Assembly (NCBI RefSeq): GCF_030816195.1
Contig: NZ_JAUSXS010000001.1
Coordinates: 3,495,501 to 3,559,500 of the forward strand
Length of the DNA stretch: 64,000 nucleotides
DNA from: Pseudomonas sp. W4I3
Lineage (GTDB): Bacteria; Pseudomonadota; Gammaproteobacteria; Pseudomonadales; Pseudomonadaceae
Reading direction: 5' to 3'
The notes under the pieces were generated by a model. That model had not been told where the DNA came from. It saw only the letters and a list, made by a program, of their open reading frames with translations, and ran no database searches. Made by a program: the position numbers and the translations under genes. Numbering within the stretch: position 1 is the stretch's first letter; every line of letters starts with the position of its first letter. This document shows, piece by piece, positions 1-8,189 of this stretch.

Positions 1-1
1 G

Positions 2-196
2 GCCGCGCTGGATGTGGCCGACAACTGGATGAACCTGCGCCGAGTGGAACTCACGGTGTACGCCGACAACGAAGCGGCGCATAACCTGTACCGCAAATTC
101 GGCTTCGAGGTTGAAGGGCGCTTGCGCGATTACGCCCTGCGTGACGGCGAGTTTGTCGACACCTTGAGCATGGCGCGCCTGCGCAAGCCGGCTTAA
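2..196 (+). CDS. GNAT family N-acetyltransferase, C-terminal part
   Basis: Only the last 64 codons are in the window; the gene begins upstream. The visible part carries the end of a GNAT fold: the helix-turn with NEAAHNLYRKFGFEVEG is the typical acetyl-CoA-binding motif near the C-terminus (N..A..LY.K.GF...G) seen in RimI/SpeG-like acetyltransferases. The substrate cannot be inferred. Its stop codon overlaps the stop of the convergent racemase gene by two bases, so the two genes share no terminator space. Confidence 0.8.
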   Translation, partial: AALDVADNWMNLRRVELTVYADNEAAHNLYRKFGFEVEGRLRDYALRDGEFVDTLSMARLRKPA

Positions 197-885
197 TCCC
201 CCAGCGCAAATGCCACCGCAGCCCGCGCATGCAGCTCGGTGGTGTCCAACAGGGGCAGTTCGCTGTGCTCGGGCTTGATCAGCAGACTGATTTCCGTACA
301 ACCGAGAATCACCGCCCGGGCGCCACGTGCGGCCAGCGACTCGATTACCCGTCGGTAGATTGCGCGTGATTCGGCGCTGATCACCCCTACGCACAACTCC
401 TCATAGATGACCCGGTGCACGTCCTTGCGTTCCTCCACGTCCGGCACCAGCACGGTCAGTCCCTGTGCCTCCAGACGGGACGTGAGGAAGTCCTGTTCCA
501 TGGTGAACGCGGTACCGAGCAACCCTACGGTCAGGGTGCCCGCTTCCAGGGCTGCGGCGGCGGCGGCATCGGCGATATGCAGAAATGGGATCGTCACCGC
601 CGCTTCGATACGCGGCGCCACCTTATGCATGGTGTTGGTACACAGCACCACACAGTCGGCACCGGCGGCCTGCAAGCGGCATGCGGCATCTTCGAGAATC
701 AGCGCGGCTTCGTCCCAGCGCCCGGCGTGCTGGGCCTGCTCCACGGGGCCGAAGTCCACGCTGTACATCAACAGTTGCGCCGAACGCAGCGGGCCGAGCC
801 GGTCGCGCACCTGCTGGTTGATGATGCGGTAGTACTCGGCGCTGGATTCCCAGCTCATGCCGCCGATAAGGCCGATGGTACGCAT
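193..885 (-). CDS. Aspartate/glutamate racemase family protein
   Basis: A 230-residue protein of the Asp/Glu/hydantoin racemase superfamily, of normal length for RacD/YgeA-type enzymes. These cofactor-independent cytoplasmic racemases use two cysteines as acid and base. Both are visible: the first in VVLCTNTMHKV (about residue 80), the second in VILGCTEISLL (about residue 193). The N-terminus IGLIGGMSWESSAEYYR is typical of the YgeA-like subgroup. It is transcribed away from the terpene cluster, with a 357-bp divergent gap between them. The family call is secure; the amino acid used (aspartate or another) is not shown by the sequence. Confidence 0.85.
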   Translation of the reverse strand: MRTIGLIGGMSWESSAEYYRIINQQVRDRLGPLRSAQLLMYSVDFGPVEQAQHAGRWDEAALILEDAACRLQAAGADCVVLCTNTMHKVAPRIEAAVTIPFLHIADAAAAAALEAGTLTVGLLGTAFTMEQDFLTSRLEAQGLTVLVPDVEERKDVHRVIYEELCVGVISAESRAIYRRVIESLAARGARAVILGCTEISLLIKPEHSELPLLDTTELHARAAVAFALGD

Positions 886-1242
886 GCGATGCTCCGGGCA
901 GGGGGGGATGTGATGTCACCTTACCTACCGCAAGCGGATTAGTCATACGCAGTTGCCCGCTCATTCACCAGAGCAGTTCACGCAGTGCGGATGGCCGATC
1001 AGCACGCGCAAGCCCGAGTCGACTCGTTCATACCTGTAACAACTGACAGTATATTCAGGGTGCGATGATCTCTAATCTCACCCACGAGCGATCGACCCCT
1101 TAGTGCTCACAATGGCGATAGACCTTTGCCTACCTCCCAGGTCAACTGTTGCTCGGCGATGGCCAGACAACCCTCACATCCTGAGGGTCTGGTTTTCGAT
1201 AAAGTCCGATCCTGTTGAAGGTTCATTCAAGAGGAGCCCATC
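886..1242. other. Divergent intergenic region upstream of terpene cluster
   Basis: About 357 bases with no credible gene. It must hold the promoters of the racemase gene (minus) and of the terpene synthase-P450 gene (plus). I see no convincing -35/-10 pair or operator. The only clear element is the Shine-Dalgarno sequence AAGAGGAG at 1229-1236, seven bases ahead of the ATG at 1243, which fixes the terpene synthase start. Confidence 0.5.
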
Positions 1243-2991
1243 ATGGCGCCGTCACACTGCGAAGACGATCTGGGCTCCCGCCACACAGATCAGCCACCGC
1301 CGCTCACCCTCATTATCCCCGAGATCCACTTGCCTTTTGCCGACGCGCCACTGCGTTCCGATAGCGAGCGGTTGCGCGCGCATGCCCTTGCCTGGGCGCA
1401 GCGCTACGGCTTGATCGGCCGCCGCGGTGCGCACCGTTTGAGTACGACCGCGCTGCTCGACCTGGGCATAGCGTTATGCGCCAAGGCACCCACGCACCGG
1501 GCCGAGACACTGGTGTGCTGGTACCTGTGGGCGCTGACGCTGGATGACCGTATCGATGATGGGCCCTGGGCGGAAAATGGAACATTGGATCGTTTCATCC
1601 TCTCAGTGCTGACTTTGACCGGGAGCGGCGACGTCGCCCCAACAGGCCAAAGCAGCCCAGTCGACGACCCGATGCTCGCCGTTCTGGTTGATGACCTTTG
1701 GCCTCAGACCCGGTGTTGGCTCGGTGACGCTTGGCGCGAGAGGCTGGTGCGACATCTGACCCGGCATTTACGTGCGCAGGCGACCCTGGTGCGCATACGG
1801 GAAAACGACACGGCGCTCACCTTGGCCGAATACCTGCCGCTGCGCCGGGACTCGTTCGGCGCACTGTTCTTTTTTGATCTGATCGACGGGGCCGAAACGC
1901 TCGACCCGTACGAGCCTGCGCAAGCGGTTCAAGCATGGAGCGCCTTGCGTGAACTCGCGGCCGATATCATTGCCTGGACGAACGATATCCATTCGATTGC
2001 CAAAGACGTGGTGTGTGGTGAGCGCTTCAACCTGGTGTCGATACTCGCGCACACCGAGGGCATGGATTGGCCGGCCGCGATCGACTGCGCCCATCAAATG
2101 GTCAACACGGCCGTTGCGCAGTTCACCACGGTCGCCGCCGAGCATGCGGGTCACCCAACGGGTGCGGCGACCGACCCGGAGCGGCTGCGTCAGGTTGTGC
2201 GAGCGGCAGGCGACTGGCACCGCAGCGTCTCGCGCTATCACCTGCGTGCCGCCGATTCCGTGGCGCGGGACATCGGGCAAGTGAACCTGAAACTTACGCC
2301 GCCGACGCTCAAATCCCGGCAGTTTGAAATCGACCCATACCCGCTTTATGAGCAGTTACGGACCACGCTGCCGATCGCTTACGACGAGCCAACCGATGTG
2401 TGGCTGGTCAGCCGGCATGTGGATGTCAAAGCCGCCTTGACCCATCCGGGTGCAAGCAACAATAACTACAGTTGGCAGATCGGACCGCTGCTGGGCCACA
2501 CCATTGTCACCATGGACGGGTGTGAACACGCCCAGCACCGAGCACTGCTCAGCCCTTCGTTTCGTGGCAAGGCCCTCGCGACGCTTGAAGCATCCATCAC
2601 TTCGGTGGCTGCGGACCTGCTGGCGCGCATGCAGGGCCGACCGCAGGTTGACCTTATCGCCGATTTCACCGCGGCGCTGCCGGTGCGGGTGATGGCGCGC
2701 GCACTGGGGCTGCCGGCTCAAACTCGCGAAGAGGTGGAGCAGTTGAAGCGCTGGTGCGCCATAGGCTTTGCGTACATGGGCAACTATCGACAGGACCCGG
2801 CGCTGCTGAGCGGTGGGTTATCCAACCGAGACAGTTTCTACGACTTTATTGCGCCACACATCGACGCGCGCCGCGCCGAACCTGCAGACGATCTGATCTC
2901 GCAGCTGCTGGCGGCACGGATTGGCGGTCAGCCATTGTCCGAGACGTTCGTCCGGGCTTATTGCCGCAATCCTGATGACGGCGGGCAGTGA
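1243..2991 (+). CDS. Terpene synthase fused to N-terminal half of a cytochrome P450 (frameshifted fusion)
   Basis: Residues 1-350 are a class I terpene cyclase. The Mg-binding aspartate motif DDRIDD is at 101-106, the pyrophosphate-sensing arginine region LRRDSFG at about 200-206, the NSE triad NDIHSIAKD at 247-255 (N247, S251, D255), and the C-terminal RY pair at 331-332. From about 350 the frame continues without a linker into a bacterial P450: FEIDPYPLYEQLR at the start, then the C-helix motif EHAQHRALLSPSF. The frame ends at 2991, just after the point where the P450 I-helix should begin; the rest of the P450 lies in the +1 frame (see next entry). The start is set by AAGAGGAG. The cyclase domain looks complete and should act on a prenyl diphosphate; its product cannot be told. 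The P450 part here is only about half a protein and lacks the heme cysteine. Confidence 0.85.
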   Translation: MAPSHCEDDLGSRHTDQPPPLTLIIPEIHLPFADAPLRSDSERLRAHALAWAQRYGLIGRRGAHRLSTTALLDLGIALCAKAPTHRAETLVCWYLWALTLDDRIDDGPWAENGTLDRFILSVLTLTGSGDVAPTGQSSPVDDPMLAVLVDDLWPQTRCWLGDAWRERLVRHLTRHLRAQATLVRIRENDTALTLAEYLPLRRDSFGALFFFDLIDGAETLDPYEPAQAVQAWSALRELAADIIAWTNDIHSIAKDVVCGERFNLVSILAHTEGMDWPAAIDCAHQMVNTAVAQFTTVAAEHAGHPTGAATDPERLRQVVRAAGDWHRSVSRYHLRAADSVARDIGQVNLKLTPPTLKSRQFEIDPYPLYEQLRTTLPIAYDEPTDVWLVSRHVDVKAALTHPGASNNNYSWQIGPLLGHTIVTMDGCEHAQHRALLSPSFRGKALATLEASITSVAADLLARMQGRPQVDLIADFTAALPVRVMARALGLPAQTREEVEQLKRWCAIGFAYMGNYRQDPALLSGGLSNRDSFYDFIAPHIDARRAEPADDLISQLLAARIGGQPLSETFVRAYCRNPDDGGQ

Positions 2992-3469
2992 AACCAGTCA
3001 CGGCGCGCTGGCGAACCTCATTGTCAACCTGCTGAGCGAACCTGGCGTCAAGGAGGCGGTGATCGCCAATCCGGAGCTGATGGATAATGCCCTCGCCGAA
3101 ACCCTGCGACGCAACCCGCCTTTGCAGCTTGTACTCCGGGAGGCTCGTGAGCCGCTGCAGCTGCCCTCGGGAACCATTCCTGGCGGTGCAACCCTGGCCT
3201 GCCTGATTGGTTCGGCCAACCGTGATCCGGACCAGTTCAGCGACCCGGATACCTTTGATATGCACCGCGCCGAACAGGCAACCCTGCATTTCGCCTTCGG
3301 CGCTGGGCGCCACTTCTGCCTGGGTTCCATGCTGGCACGGCTGGAGATCACGATAGGCGCTCGCATGCTGCTGCAAGCCTTTCCAAACGTGCGCTGGGCT
3401 CCGGGGTTTACGCCCGTGGAGCGCGGCTTTCTCAATCGCTGCCCCGATCGACTGGAGGTTGTACTGTGA
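2955..3469 (+). pseudogene. C-terminal half of the fused cytochrome P450, out of frame with the first half
   Basis: This frame supplies exactly what the preceding ORF lacks: I-helix with oxygen-binding motif MTAGSETSHG, the ExxR motif as ETLR, and the heme loop FGAGRHFCLG with its cysteine ligand. Joining the two frames near 2953-2958 (ETFVR to GLIAAILMTAG) gives one continuous P450, so the gene was, or is in relatives, a terpene synthase-P450 fusion of roughly 740 residues. The switch is one extra base or two missing bases around the CCGGG run. No start codon with a ribosome site fits an independent gene. It could be a true inactivating mutation, a sequence error, or recoding. The stop overlaps the methyltransferase start. 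Confidence 0.75.
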
Positions 3470-4263
3470 CCGCGACTGTCTGCGCTGAGGAACCCGACTA
3501 CACCCGCAGCTATCTGGCTGACCAGCATGCCGGTCAACTGGAACGGCTGCGCACGCTGGAACGTGCCTTCGATCCGTTGAGCCACGCGGTTTTCGATCAA
3601 CTGGATCTTCCCGACAAACCTGCCATCCTCGATCTCGGCGCGGGAGCCGGATCGCTCGCCGGCTGGCTGAGCCGCCGATATCCCGAAGCGAGCGTGACGG
3701 CCACGGATGTCGATACCCGATTCCTGGCCGATATTCCGGGTATTCGGGTGCTTGAGCATAATGCCGCGACCGATGATTTTCCGGCCGCCTGCTTTGACGT
3801 GGTACACGCCCGTGCGCTGTTGTGTCATCTGCCCGCGCGCGAAGAACTCTTGATGCGAGCCATTACCTGGCTGCGCCCCGGTGGATGGCTGGTGATCGAG
3901 GACGTGAGCCTGGAACCGAGCCTGAAAACAGCGAACCCGCTGTTTGGAAAAGTCGCCCAAGCCGGGCTCACTCTGCTGAAGCAGTCCATTGGGTCCGACA
4001 TGCTCTGGGCCGCGACGCTCCCGGATCGATTACGTGACAGAGGGCTTGCCAACGTACGGCATCGCTCCCATGAAGGTCGTATCGGCGATAACAGCCCCGC
4101 CGATGCCTTTTGGGCCGCGACCACGGCTCAAGCGGGTCCGGCGTTGCTCAAACTGGGCTTGCTCACACAGGAAGACCTGGATGACATGACGCTTCTACGT
4201 GCCGATCCAGGGTTTACCGACGTCGCGATGACCTTCGTCAGCGCGTGGGGGCAGGTTCGCTGA
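3466..4263 (+). CDS. SAM-dependent methyltransferase of terpene cluster
   Basis: A 265-residue class I methyltransferase. Motif I ILDLGAGAGS lies at 54-63, followed by an acidic strand-2 end (TATDVD, about 79-84) and the motif LRPGGWLVIED at about 137-147. The start is GTG at 3466, whose last two bases open the TGA stop of the P450 frame; with GGAGG at 3453-3457 this indicates translational coupling. Because of the upstream frameshift, ribosomes of the fusion stop about 475 bases earlier, so coupling may be lost. Context suggests it methylates a prenyl diphosphate or the cyclised or oxidised terpene. Methylated prenyl diphosphates are known from the 2-methylisoborneol and sodorifen pathways, but this protein is too generic to assign a substrate. 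Confidence 0.8.
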   Translation: MTATVCAEEPDYTRSYLADQHAGQLERLRTLERAFDPLSHAVFDQLDLPDKPAILDLGAGAGSLAGWLSRRYPEASVTATDVDTRFLADIPGIRVLEHNAATDDFPAACFDVVHARALLCHLPAREELLMRAITWLRPGGWLVIEDVSLEPSLKTANPLFGKVAQAGLTLLKQSIGSDMLWAATLPDRLRDRGLANVRHRSHEGRIGDNSPADAFWAATTAQAGPALLKLGLLTQEDLDDMTLLRADPGFTDVAMTFVSAWGQVR

Positions 4264-4342
4264 CGTTGGAGCACGGCGCCGCCTATGCACACCGAGAGCA
4301 CCGTGCGGGGCACGCGCATCATGGCAACCAAGGACATACACA

Positions 4343-4885
4343 ATGGCCAACGATGTAGTGTTAGTAGATTCTCACGATGTACAAATTGGAGTGTGTGACA
4401 AGCGCAATGCTCACCTGGGAGCGGGACAGCTTCATCGTGCGTTTTCAGTGCATTTGATCGACGGTCTCGGGCGTCATCTGCTTCAACGGCGCGCGGCAGG
4501 TAAAATGCTTTGGTCAGGCTACTGGTCCAATGCCTGCTGCAGTCATCCGGCACCCGGGGAAACTATTCAGGATGCCGCGTCTCGGCGCTTGCGCGAGGAA
4601 TTAGGCGTGCGGGCCGCCTGTCGCGCGCTGTACAGTTTTGAGTACCACGCCTGCTTTGGCTCGATCGGCGCGGAGCATGAACTCTGTCATGTGCTGGTGG
4701 CTCGATCCGACGCTGAGGCCTTGCCCGATCCTGACGAAATCAGCGACACCCAGTGGCTGACGCGTGACGAAATATCAGCCCGGCTTGCTGAACCGCAAGC
4801 GCAATTCACGCCCTGGTTTCGACTGCAGTGGGGTCGTCTTTTACTGGAACACCCTTCGTTCGATGTACCTTCACGTCACGTATGA
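4343..4885 (+). CDS. idi: Isopentenyl-diphosphate delta-isomerase, type I
   Basis: A 180-residue Nudix-fold isomerase interconverting IPP and DMAPP in the cytoplasm. The type I signature is complete: metal-binding histidines H24 and H31, the active cysteine C66 in NACCSHP, the Nudix-like GETIQDAASRRLREELG (72-88), and the acidic pair E111/E113 in EHELCHV. ATG at 4343 follows AAGGACA. Pseudomonads make both C5 units by the MEP pathway and generally do not need idi, so its place behind a terpene synthase and methyltransferase argues that it boosts precursor supply for this cluster. The sodorifen cluster of Serratia likewise carries an IPP isomerase with its cyclase and methyltransferase. Its own Shine-Dalgarno and an 80-bp gap precede it; co-transcription is likely but not shown. 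Confidence 0.92.
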   Translation: MANDVVLVDSHDVQIGVCDKRNAHLGAGQLHRAFSVHLIDGLGRHLLQRRAAGKMLWSGYWSNACCSHPAPGETIQDAASRRLREELGVRAACRALYSFEYHACFGSIGAEHELCHVLVARSDAEALPDPDEISDTQWLTRDEISARLAEPQAQFTPWFRLQWGRLLLEHPSFDVPSRHV

Positions 4886-4934
4886 ACCTGTTATTTATGA
4901 CAGTAGACAGCGCGGATCCTCGCCTCGTTAATAG

Positions 4935-4965
4935 GGGCCAGGCGTACTTTGTGTAGGCCTGGCCC
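4935..4965. terminator. Hairpin after idi
   Basis: GGGCCAGGC (4935-4943) pairs perfectly with GCCTGGCCC (4957-4965) around a 13-base loop. There is no T-run behind it, so it may be a weak or factor-assisted terminator that closes the terpene cluster, or an mRNA-stabilising stem. It separates idi from the next small gene. Confidence 0.5.
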
Positions 4966-4988
4966 ATTAACATGACGAGGATTGCCAA

Positions 4989-5309
4989 ATGTCCAACGTG
5001 TATGAGTTTCTTAACTTCGATCAACTCCCTGCCGCCGAAGTGACCGAGAACGGTGACAAAATCACCATCACCGCGCCAGCGATTCCTGGCGTCGGTGCAG
5101 GTCAAGAAGTGGTGTTTTTTGCACGTACGCCTCTGGGAAGTGGCATTGCCATCTACGTGCCCCTGAATCAAGACAGTCTGAAACGCCCCATCGAAGTTGT
5201 GCTTGATAAGAGCCAGCTTCCCAACTCGAAGGAATTGTACATCGACTACGGCGCCTACATTAATAAGCGGGCGGTGCATCGTTCGGCGGTTAGGTCTTTC
5301 CCGGGCTGA
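4989..5309 (+). CDS. Hypothetical protein, 106 residues
   Basis: I do not recognise this protein. ATG at 4989 is preceded by GAGGATT at a fair distance. It has no signal peptide or membrane segment. The alternating polar and hydrophobic pattern (DKITITAPAI, EVVFFART, IAIYVPL, PIEVVLDKS, ELYIDYG) suggests an all-beta, immunoglobulin-like small domain. The final 20 residues are basic and less ordered. It lies beyond the hairpin that follows idi, so a link to the terpene cluster is only positional. Confidence 0.6.
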   Translation: MSNVYEFLNFDQLPAAEVTENGDKITITAPAIPGVGAGQEVVFFARTPLGSGIAIYVPLNQDSLKRPIEVVLDKSQLPNSKELYIDYGAYINKRAVHRSAVRSFPG

Positions 5310-5457
5310 GCCGAGGGGTCGTCAGTCAGGCCAGTGCCTTGGATGGGCGCTCGTACCGATGAATAACTCTCTGGCGCCGCGTCAAACAGGTGTATTCCCC
5401 AGAATTGTCTATACCTACAGCTCATTCTCACGATGATGGTCGCCAGGGAGTACACCG

Positions 5458-6123
5458 ATGAAACCAAGACTGATGGTCAGTGCGCTGTGCATCGCATCAA
5501 TCGGCATGGCGGGTTGCGCCAGCAACGTCACGCAACCGGACGAGTATTCGGGCTTTCTGTCGGACTACAGCCGACTCAAGGAAGCCAAGTCGCCCTCTGG
5601 CGTCGAGGTGATGCGCTGGGTCGATCCCAAACTCGACCTGAGCCGCTTCAGCGCCGTGTACATTGAGCCCACGCAGTTCTATCCCAAGCCTCAAGCCACC
5701 ACGCGGATTCCAGACAGCACCCTGCGCGGCATCAATGACTATTACAACCAGGCGCTCAAGCGTGAACTGGCCCGTTCACTGCCGCTGGCCAATGGTCCGG
5801 GTCCCGGGGTGATGGTGGTGCGCGCGGCGATTACGGCGGTCAGCAGTAAAACCCAAAGCCTCAAGCCATACGAATATGTGCCCGTTGCGTTCCTCGCGGC
5901 GGCAGTGAGTACGGGCACCGGGATTCGCGACCAGGAAACCACCTTGGGCACGGAGGCGCAGTTCCTGGATGGCGCCAACGGAAAAGTGGTTGCCGAAGTG
6001 GTGCGCAAAGGCACAGGAAAACCGTTGTCAAACGACTCCCAGGTGATGAAGGCTGACGATGTGAAAAGCGTCATCGATGGATGGGCATCCGACCTGCATC
6101 AGTCTTATCTCAAGCTCAGATAG
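5458..6123 (+). CDS. DUF3313-type lipoprotein
   Basis: A 221-residue exported lipoprotein. The N-terminus MKPRLMVSALCIASIGMAGC is a lipoprotein signal with lipobox GMAGC; Cys20 is the acylated residue and the following SN does not suggest inner-membrane retention. The body (YSGFLSDYSRLKE, then FSAVYIEPTQFYP and a VVRAAITAV segment) matches the DUF3313 family, found as single envelope lipoproteins in many proteobacteria with unknown function. AGGGAG sits ahead of the ATG. It is monocistronic and converges on the DUF1254 gene. Confidence 0.8.
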   Translation: MKPRLMVSALCIASIGMAGCASNVTQPDEYSGFLSDYSRLKEAKSPSGVEVMRWVDPKLDLSRFSAVYIEPTQFYPKPQATTRIPDSTLRGINDYYNQALKRELARSLPLANGPGPGVMVVRAAITAVSSKTQSLKPYEYVPVAFLAAAVSTGTGIRDQETTLGTEAQFLDGANGKVVAEVVRKGTGKPLSNDSQVMKADDVKSVIDGWASDLHQSYLKLR

Positions 6124-6131
6124 CAAGGACA

Positions 6132-6170
6132 GCGCGGCGGGATGGCTCATGTGAGTCATATTCGCCGCGC
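6132..6170. terminator. Hairpin between convergent genes
   Basis: GCGCGGCG (6132-6139) pairs with CGCCGCGC (6163-6170), and an inner CTCA-TG-TGAG stem strengthens the fold. It lies in the 64-bp gap between two convergent genes, so it probably ends transcription from both sides. There is no long T-run. Confidence 0.55.
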
Positions 6171-6187
6171 ATTCATTCCCGTTGGGG

Positions 6188-7588
6188 TTACTTGAGGGGC
6201 GTCAACGGCGGCAATTTCCATTGACCGTTACTGACTTCAGGCTTGGGCAGGTAAATGCGCAGCACCGCGAAGAACGGCCCGGTTGGAGCCGGCAACCAGT
6301 TGCTTTGTTCGGCCTTGGGCGGCTCGTGATGCTGCAGCGCCAGGGTCAGGCCGCCGTCGGCGTCCAGCTTCAGGTCCGGCAGCATGCGCGAGTTGATCAG
6401 ATAACGTTTCTTGTGGTTGGGCACCAGCAATTTGGTCTTGGCGTCGTACATGGTCAGCGACCAGAACGCATCGGCCGGCGGCAGTTGATCCTTGGCAAAG
6501 TGCACGGTGTAGCTGCGGCGCGCGCCGTTGGCCGGTTTGCCTTCGCTGTCATCGAAGTAGGTGAAGTAAGCGGCTTCGTCGGTGGAATTGCCGAAAATAC
6601 CCAGGTTGGCGCCAGCATAACGGTACAGGTAATTGTTGTTCAGTCGGTCACGGCTGCCGAACAACTCCCCGCTGGAGACTTGGTGGGTGTCGATCTTGTC
6701 TTTCTTGAACGCGGCAAACTCAGCCTTGCCATCGGCAATCCCATCTTCCAGGGCTTTACGCTGGTCGGCGGTCAGCTGGTTCAGCTTGAAGGGCGCGCCG
6801 GGGGCGATGCCGATCGTGGCGAAGCGTGCCAGCAGGTCTTTCTCACTGTCTTGCGGCGCGGCGAAGGCCAGCATGAAGTTCAAGTAGCGGAACAGTTGCG
6901 GGCTGTCGCCCATGTTCGCCATCGGCTTGGGCCACTCGATCTTCGGCGCTTTGGCCGGGGCCGGTTGTTTCACGTAGCTGCTCAGCGGCTGCACTTTATA
7001 GCCGTTCTGGATTTGCTTGACCTTGCTCAAGTCTTTTTCATCGAACAGCTGGGTGCGATACAGCGCGTAGGCAATATTGCTTTCGCTGTACACCACGCGG
7101 TCGATGTCGACCGGCTGCTGGCCTTTCCAGTCGGGCCCCGCGATCATGTAGTGACCGCCGTTGTTGCCGGTGCTGCGCGTGCCCAGGTAGGCGATGTTCT
7201 GGGTGTAGAGGTCGATCAACTGCACCGAGTAGTAGCGGTTCTCTTCGACCTTGGGCAGGGTCAGCACCAGGGGTTCCTTGCGCAGGTCCATCCAGACGAA
7301 GGAGTAGGGCGTGTCCGAGTTCGGGGTCACGAACGCGCTGTCCTTGGGGGTGAACACCTGTGCGGTGTTGCCGATGTGATTGAACGCAGCCTTGAAGTTG
7401 GCACCGCCTTTGTCAACGGCCTGGGTGTAGAGCGTCTTGTACATCTCCACCACAGGATAACCGTACAGATAGGCTTCCTTGGCAATGGCCCGTGCTTGCG
7501 TGGGGGTTGCCGTGAAGTCGGCCCAGGCGCCAGTGCTCATGAGTATCGAGAGGCTCGCCAACACCAGGCGCGCAGGTTGTCCAATCAT
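6188..7588 (-). CDS. DUF1254/DUF1214 domain exported protein
   Basis: A 466-residue protein with a cleavable Sec signal (hydrophobic LVLASLSILMSTGAWA, cut probably before DFTATPTQ). The N-terminal half has the DUF1254 signature (ARAIAKEAYLYGYPVVEMYK, FVTPNSDTPYSFVWMDL, YYSVQLIDLYTQNIAYLGTR). The C-terminal half has the DUF1214 signature (FAKDQLPPADAFWSLTMYD, YLINSR). Such proteins are common, periplasmic and of unknown activity. GGAAGGA precedes the ATG. A 479-codon open frame on the opposite strand is a composition shadow of this gene. Confidence 0.85.
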   Translation of the reverse strand: MIGQPARLVLASLSILMSTGAWADFTATPTQARAIAKEAYLYGYPVVEMYKTLYTQAVDKGGANFKAAFNHIGNTAQVFTPKDSAFVTPNSDTPYSFVWMDLRKEPLVLTLPKVEENRYYSVQLIDLYTQNIAYLGTRSTGNNGGHYMIAGPDWKGQQPVDIDRVVYSESNIAYALYRTQLFDEKDLSKVKQIQNGYKVQPLSSYVKQPAPAKAPKIEWPKPMANMGDSPQLFRYLNFMLAFAAPQDSEKDLLARFATIGIAPGAPFKLNQLTADQRKALEDGIADGKAEFAAFKKDKIDTHQVSSGELFGSRDRLNNNYLYRYAGANLGIFGNSTDEAAYFTYFDDSEGKPANGARRSYTVHFAKDQLPPADAFWSLTMYDAKTKLLVPNHKKRYLINSRMLPDLKLDADGGLTLALQHHEPPKAEQSNWLPAPTGPFFAVLRIYLPKPEVSNGQWKLPPLTPLK

Positions 7589-7695
7589 GTTGTTGCGTCC
7601 TTCCAGAGTTCTTTTGACTGACGGGGAAATGAAGGCGATGAGTTTCCTGTTTTATTTCCCTGGCGTCACGTTAAAACCTGCAAAAGGACAAGGGA

Positions 7696-8055
7696 TTACG
7701 CAGGCAACATCGATTTGACTTTATCGCGCAGCTGATCGATCGAGAACGGCTTGCCAATCACCTGCATGTCGGCTGGCACGTCGATGTTTTCGGCATAGCC
7801 GCTGGCGAACAGGATAGGCAGGGTAGGGCGCAGCGTGCGGACCTGGTTCGCCAATTCCTTGCCATCCATGTCCGGGAGGCCAACGTCAGTCATCATCAGG
7901 TCGATTGTCTGTTCGATGTTTTTCACTACCTCAAGTGCCTCTTCAGCGTCAGCCGCTTCAAGCACCTTGAACTCCAACTCTTCGAGCACATCGACGATCA
8001 GCATGCGCACGATGGCGTCGTCTTCGACTACTAGGATGGTGGAGGCAGTGGGCAT
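7696..8055 (-). CDS. Single-domain response regulator
   Basis: A CheY-like receiver domain of about 119 residues with no output domain. It shows the acidic pair in ILVVEDDAIVR, the phosphoacceptor aspartate in MMTDVGLPDMDG, the Thr/Ser position in ILFASGYAE and the lysine in VIGKPFS. I prefer the ATG at 8055 because AGGA lies nine bases upstream; the ATG at 8064 would be too close. It resembles the C-terminal receivers of hybrid kinases such as the one ending at 18771, and may be phosphorylated by such a kinase or feed a phosphorelay. It lies 125 bp downstream of the large toxin-like gene on the same strand. Confidence 0.85.
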   Translation of the reverse strand: MPTASTILVVEDDAIVRMLIVDVLEELEFKVLEAADAEEALEVVKNIEQTIDLMMTDVGLPDMDGKELANQVRTLRPTLPILFASGYAENIDVPADMQVIGKPFSIDQLRDKVKSMLPA

Positions 8056-8189
8056 AGTGAACATTCCTGAAAAGTGAGGGCGCGTGGCTTGAAGGCAATT
8101 CGATTGTGAGTGATAACGATGCCAGCAAGTTCCGACGCAATTGCTGGCATTGTGACCTTAGGGCGCAAGAATGTCCCGTCAGCTTGCGC

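Noticed and set aside
2921..3469. Independent gene starting MAVSHCPRR for the second P450 half
   Set aside because: No ribosome site, and its first residues are out-of-frame translation of the upstream P450; it is the frameshifted continuation.
6182..7621. 479-codon open frame on + opposite the DUF1254 gene
   Set aside because: Composition is Gln/Val/Gly/Arg-rich with no motif; the minus strand has signal peptide, ribosome site and family motifs.
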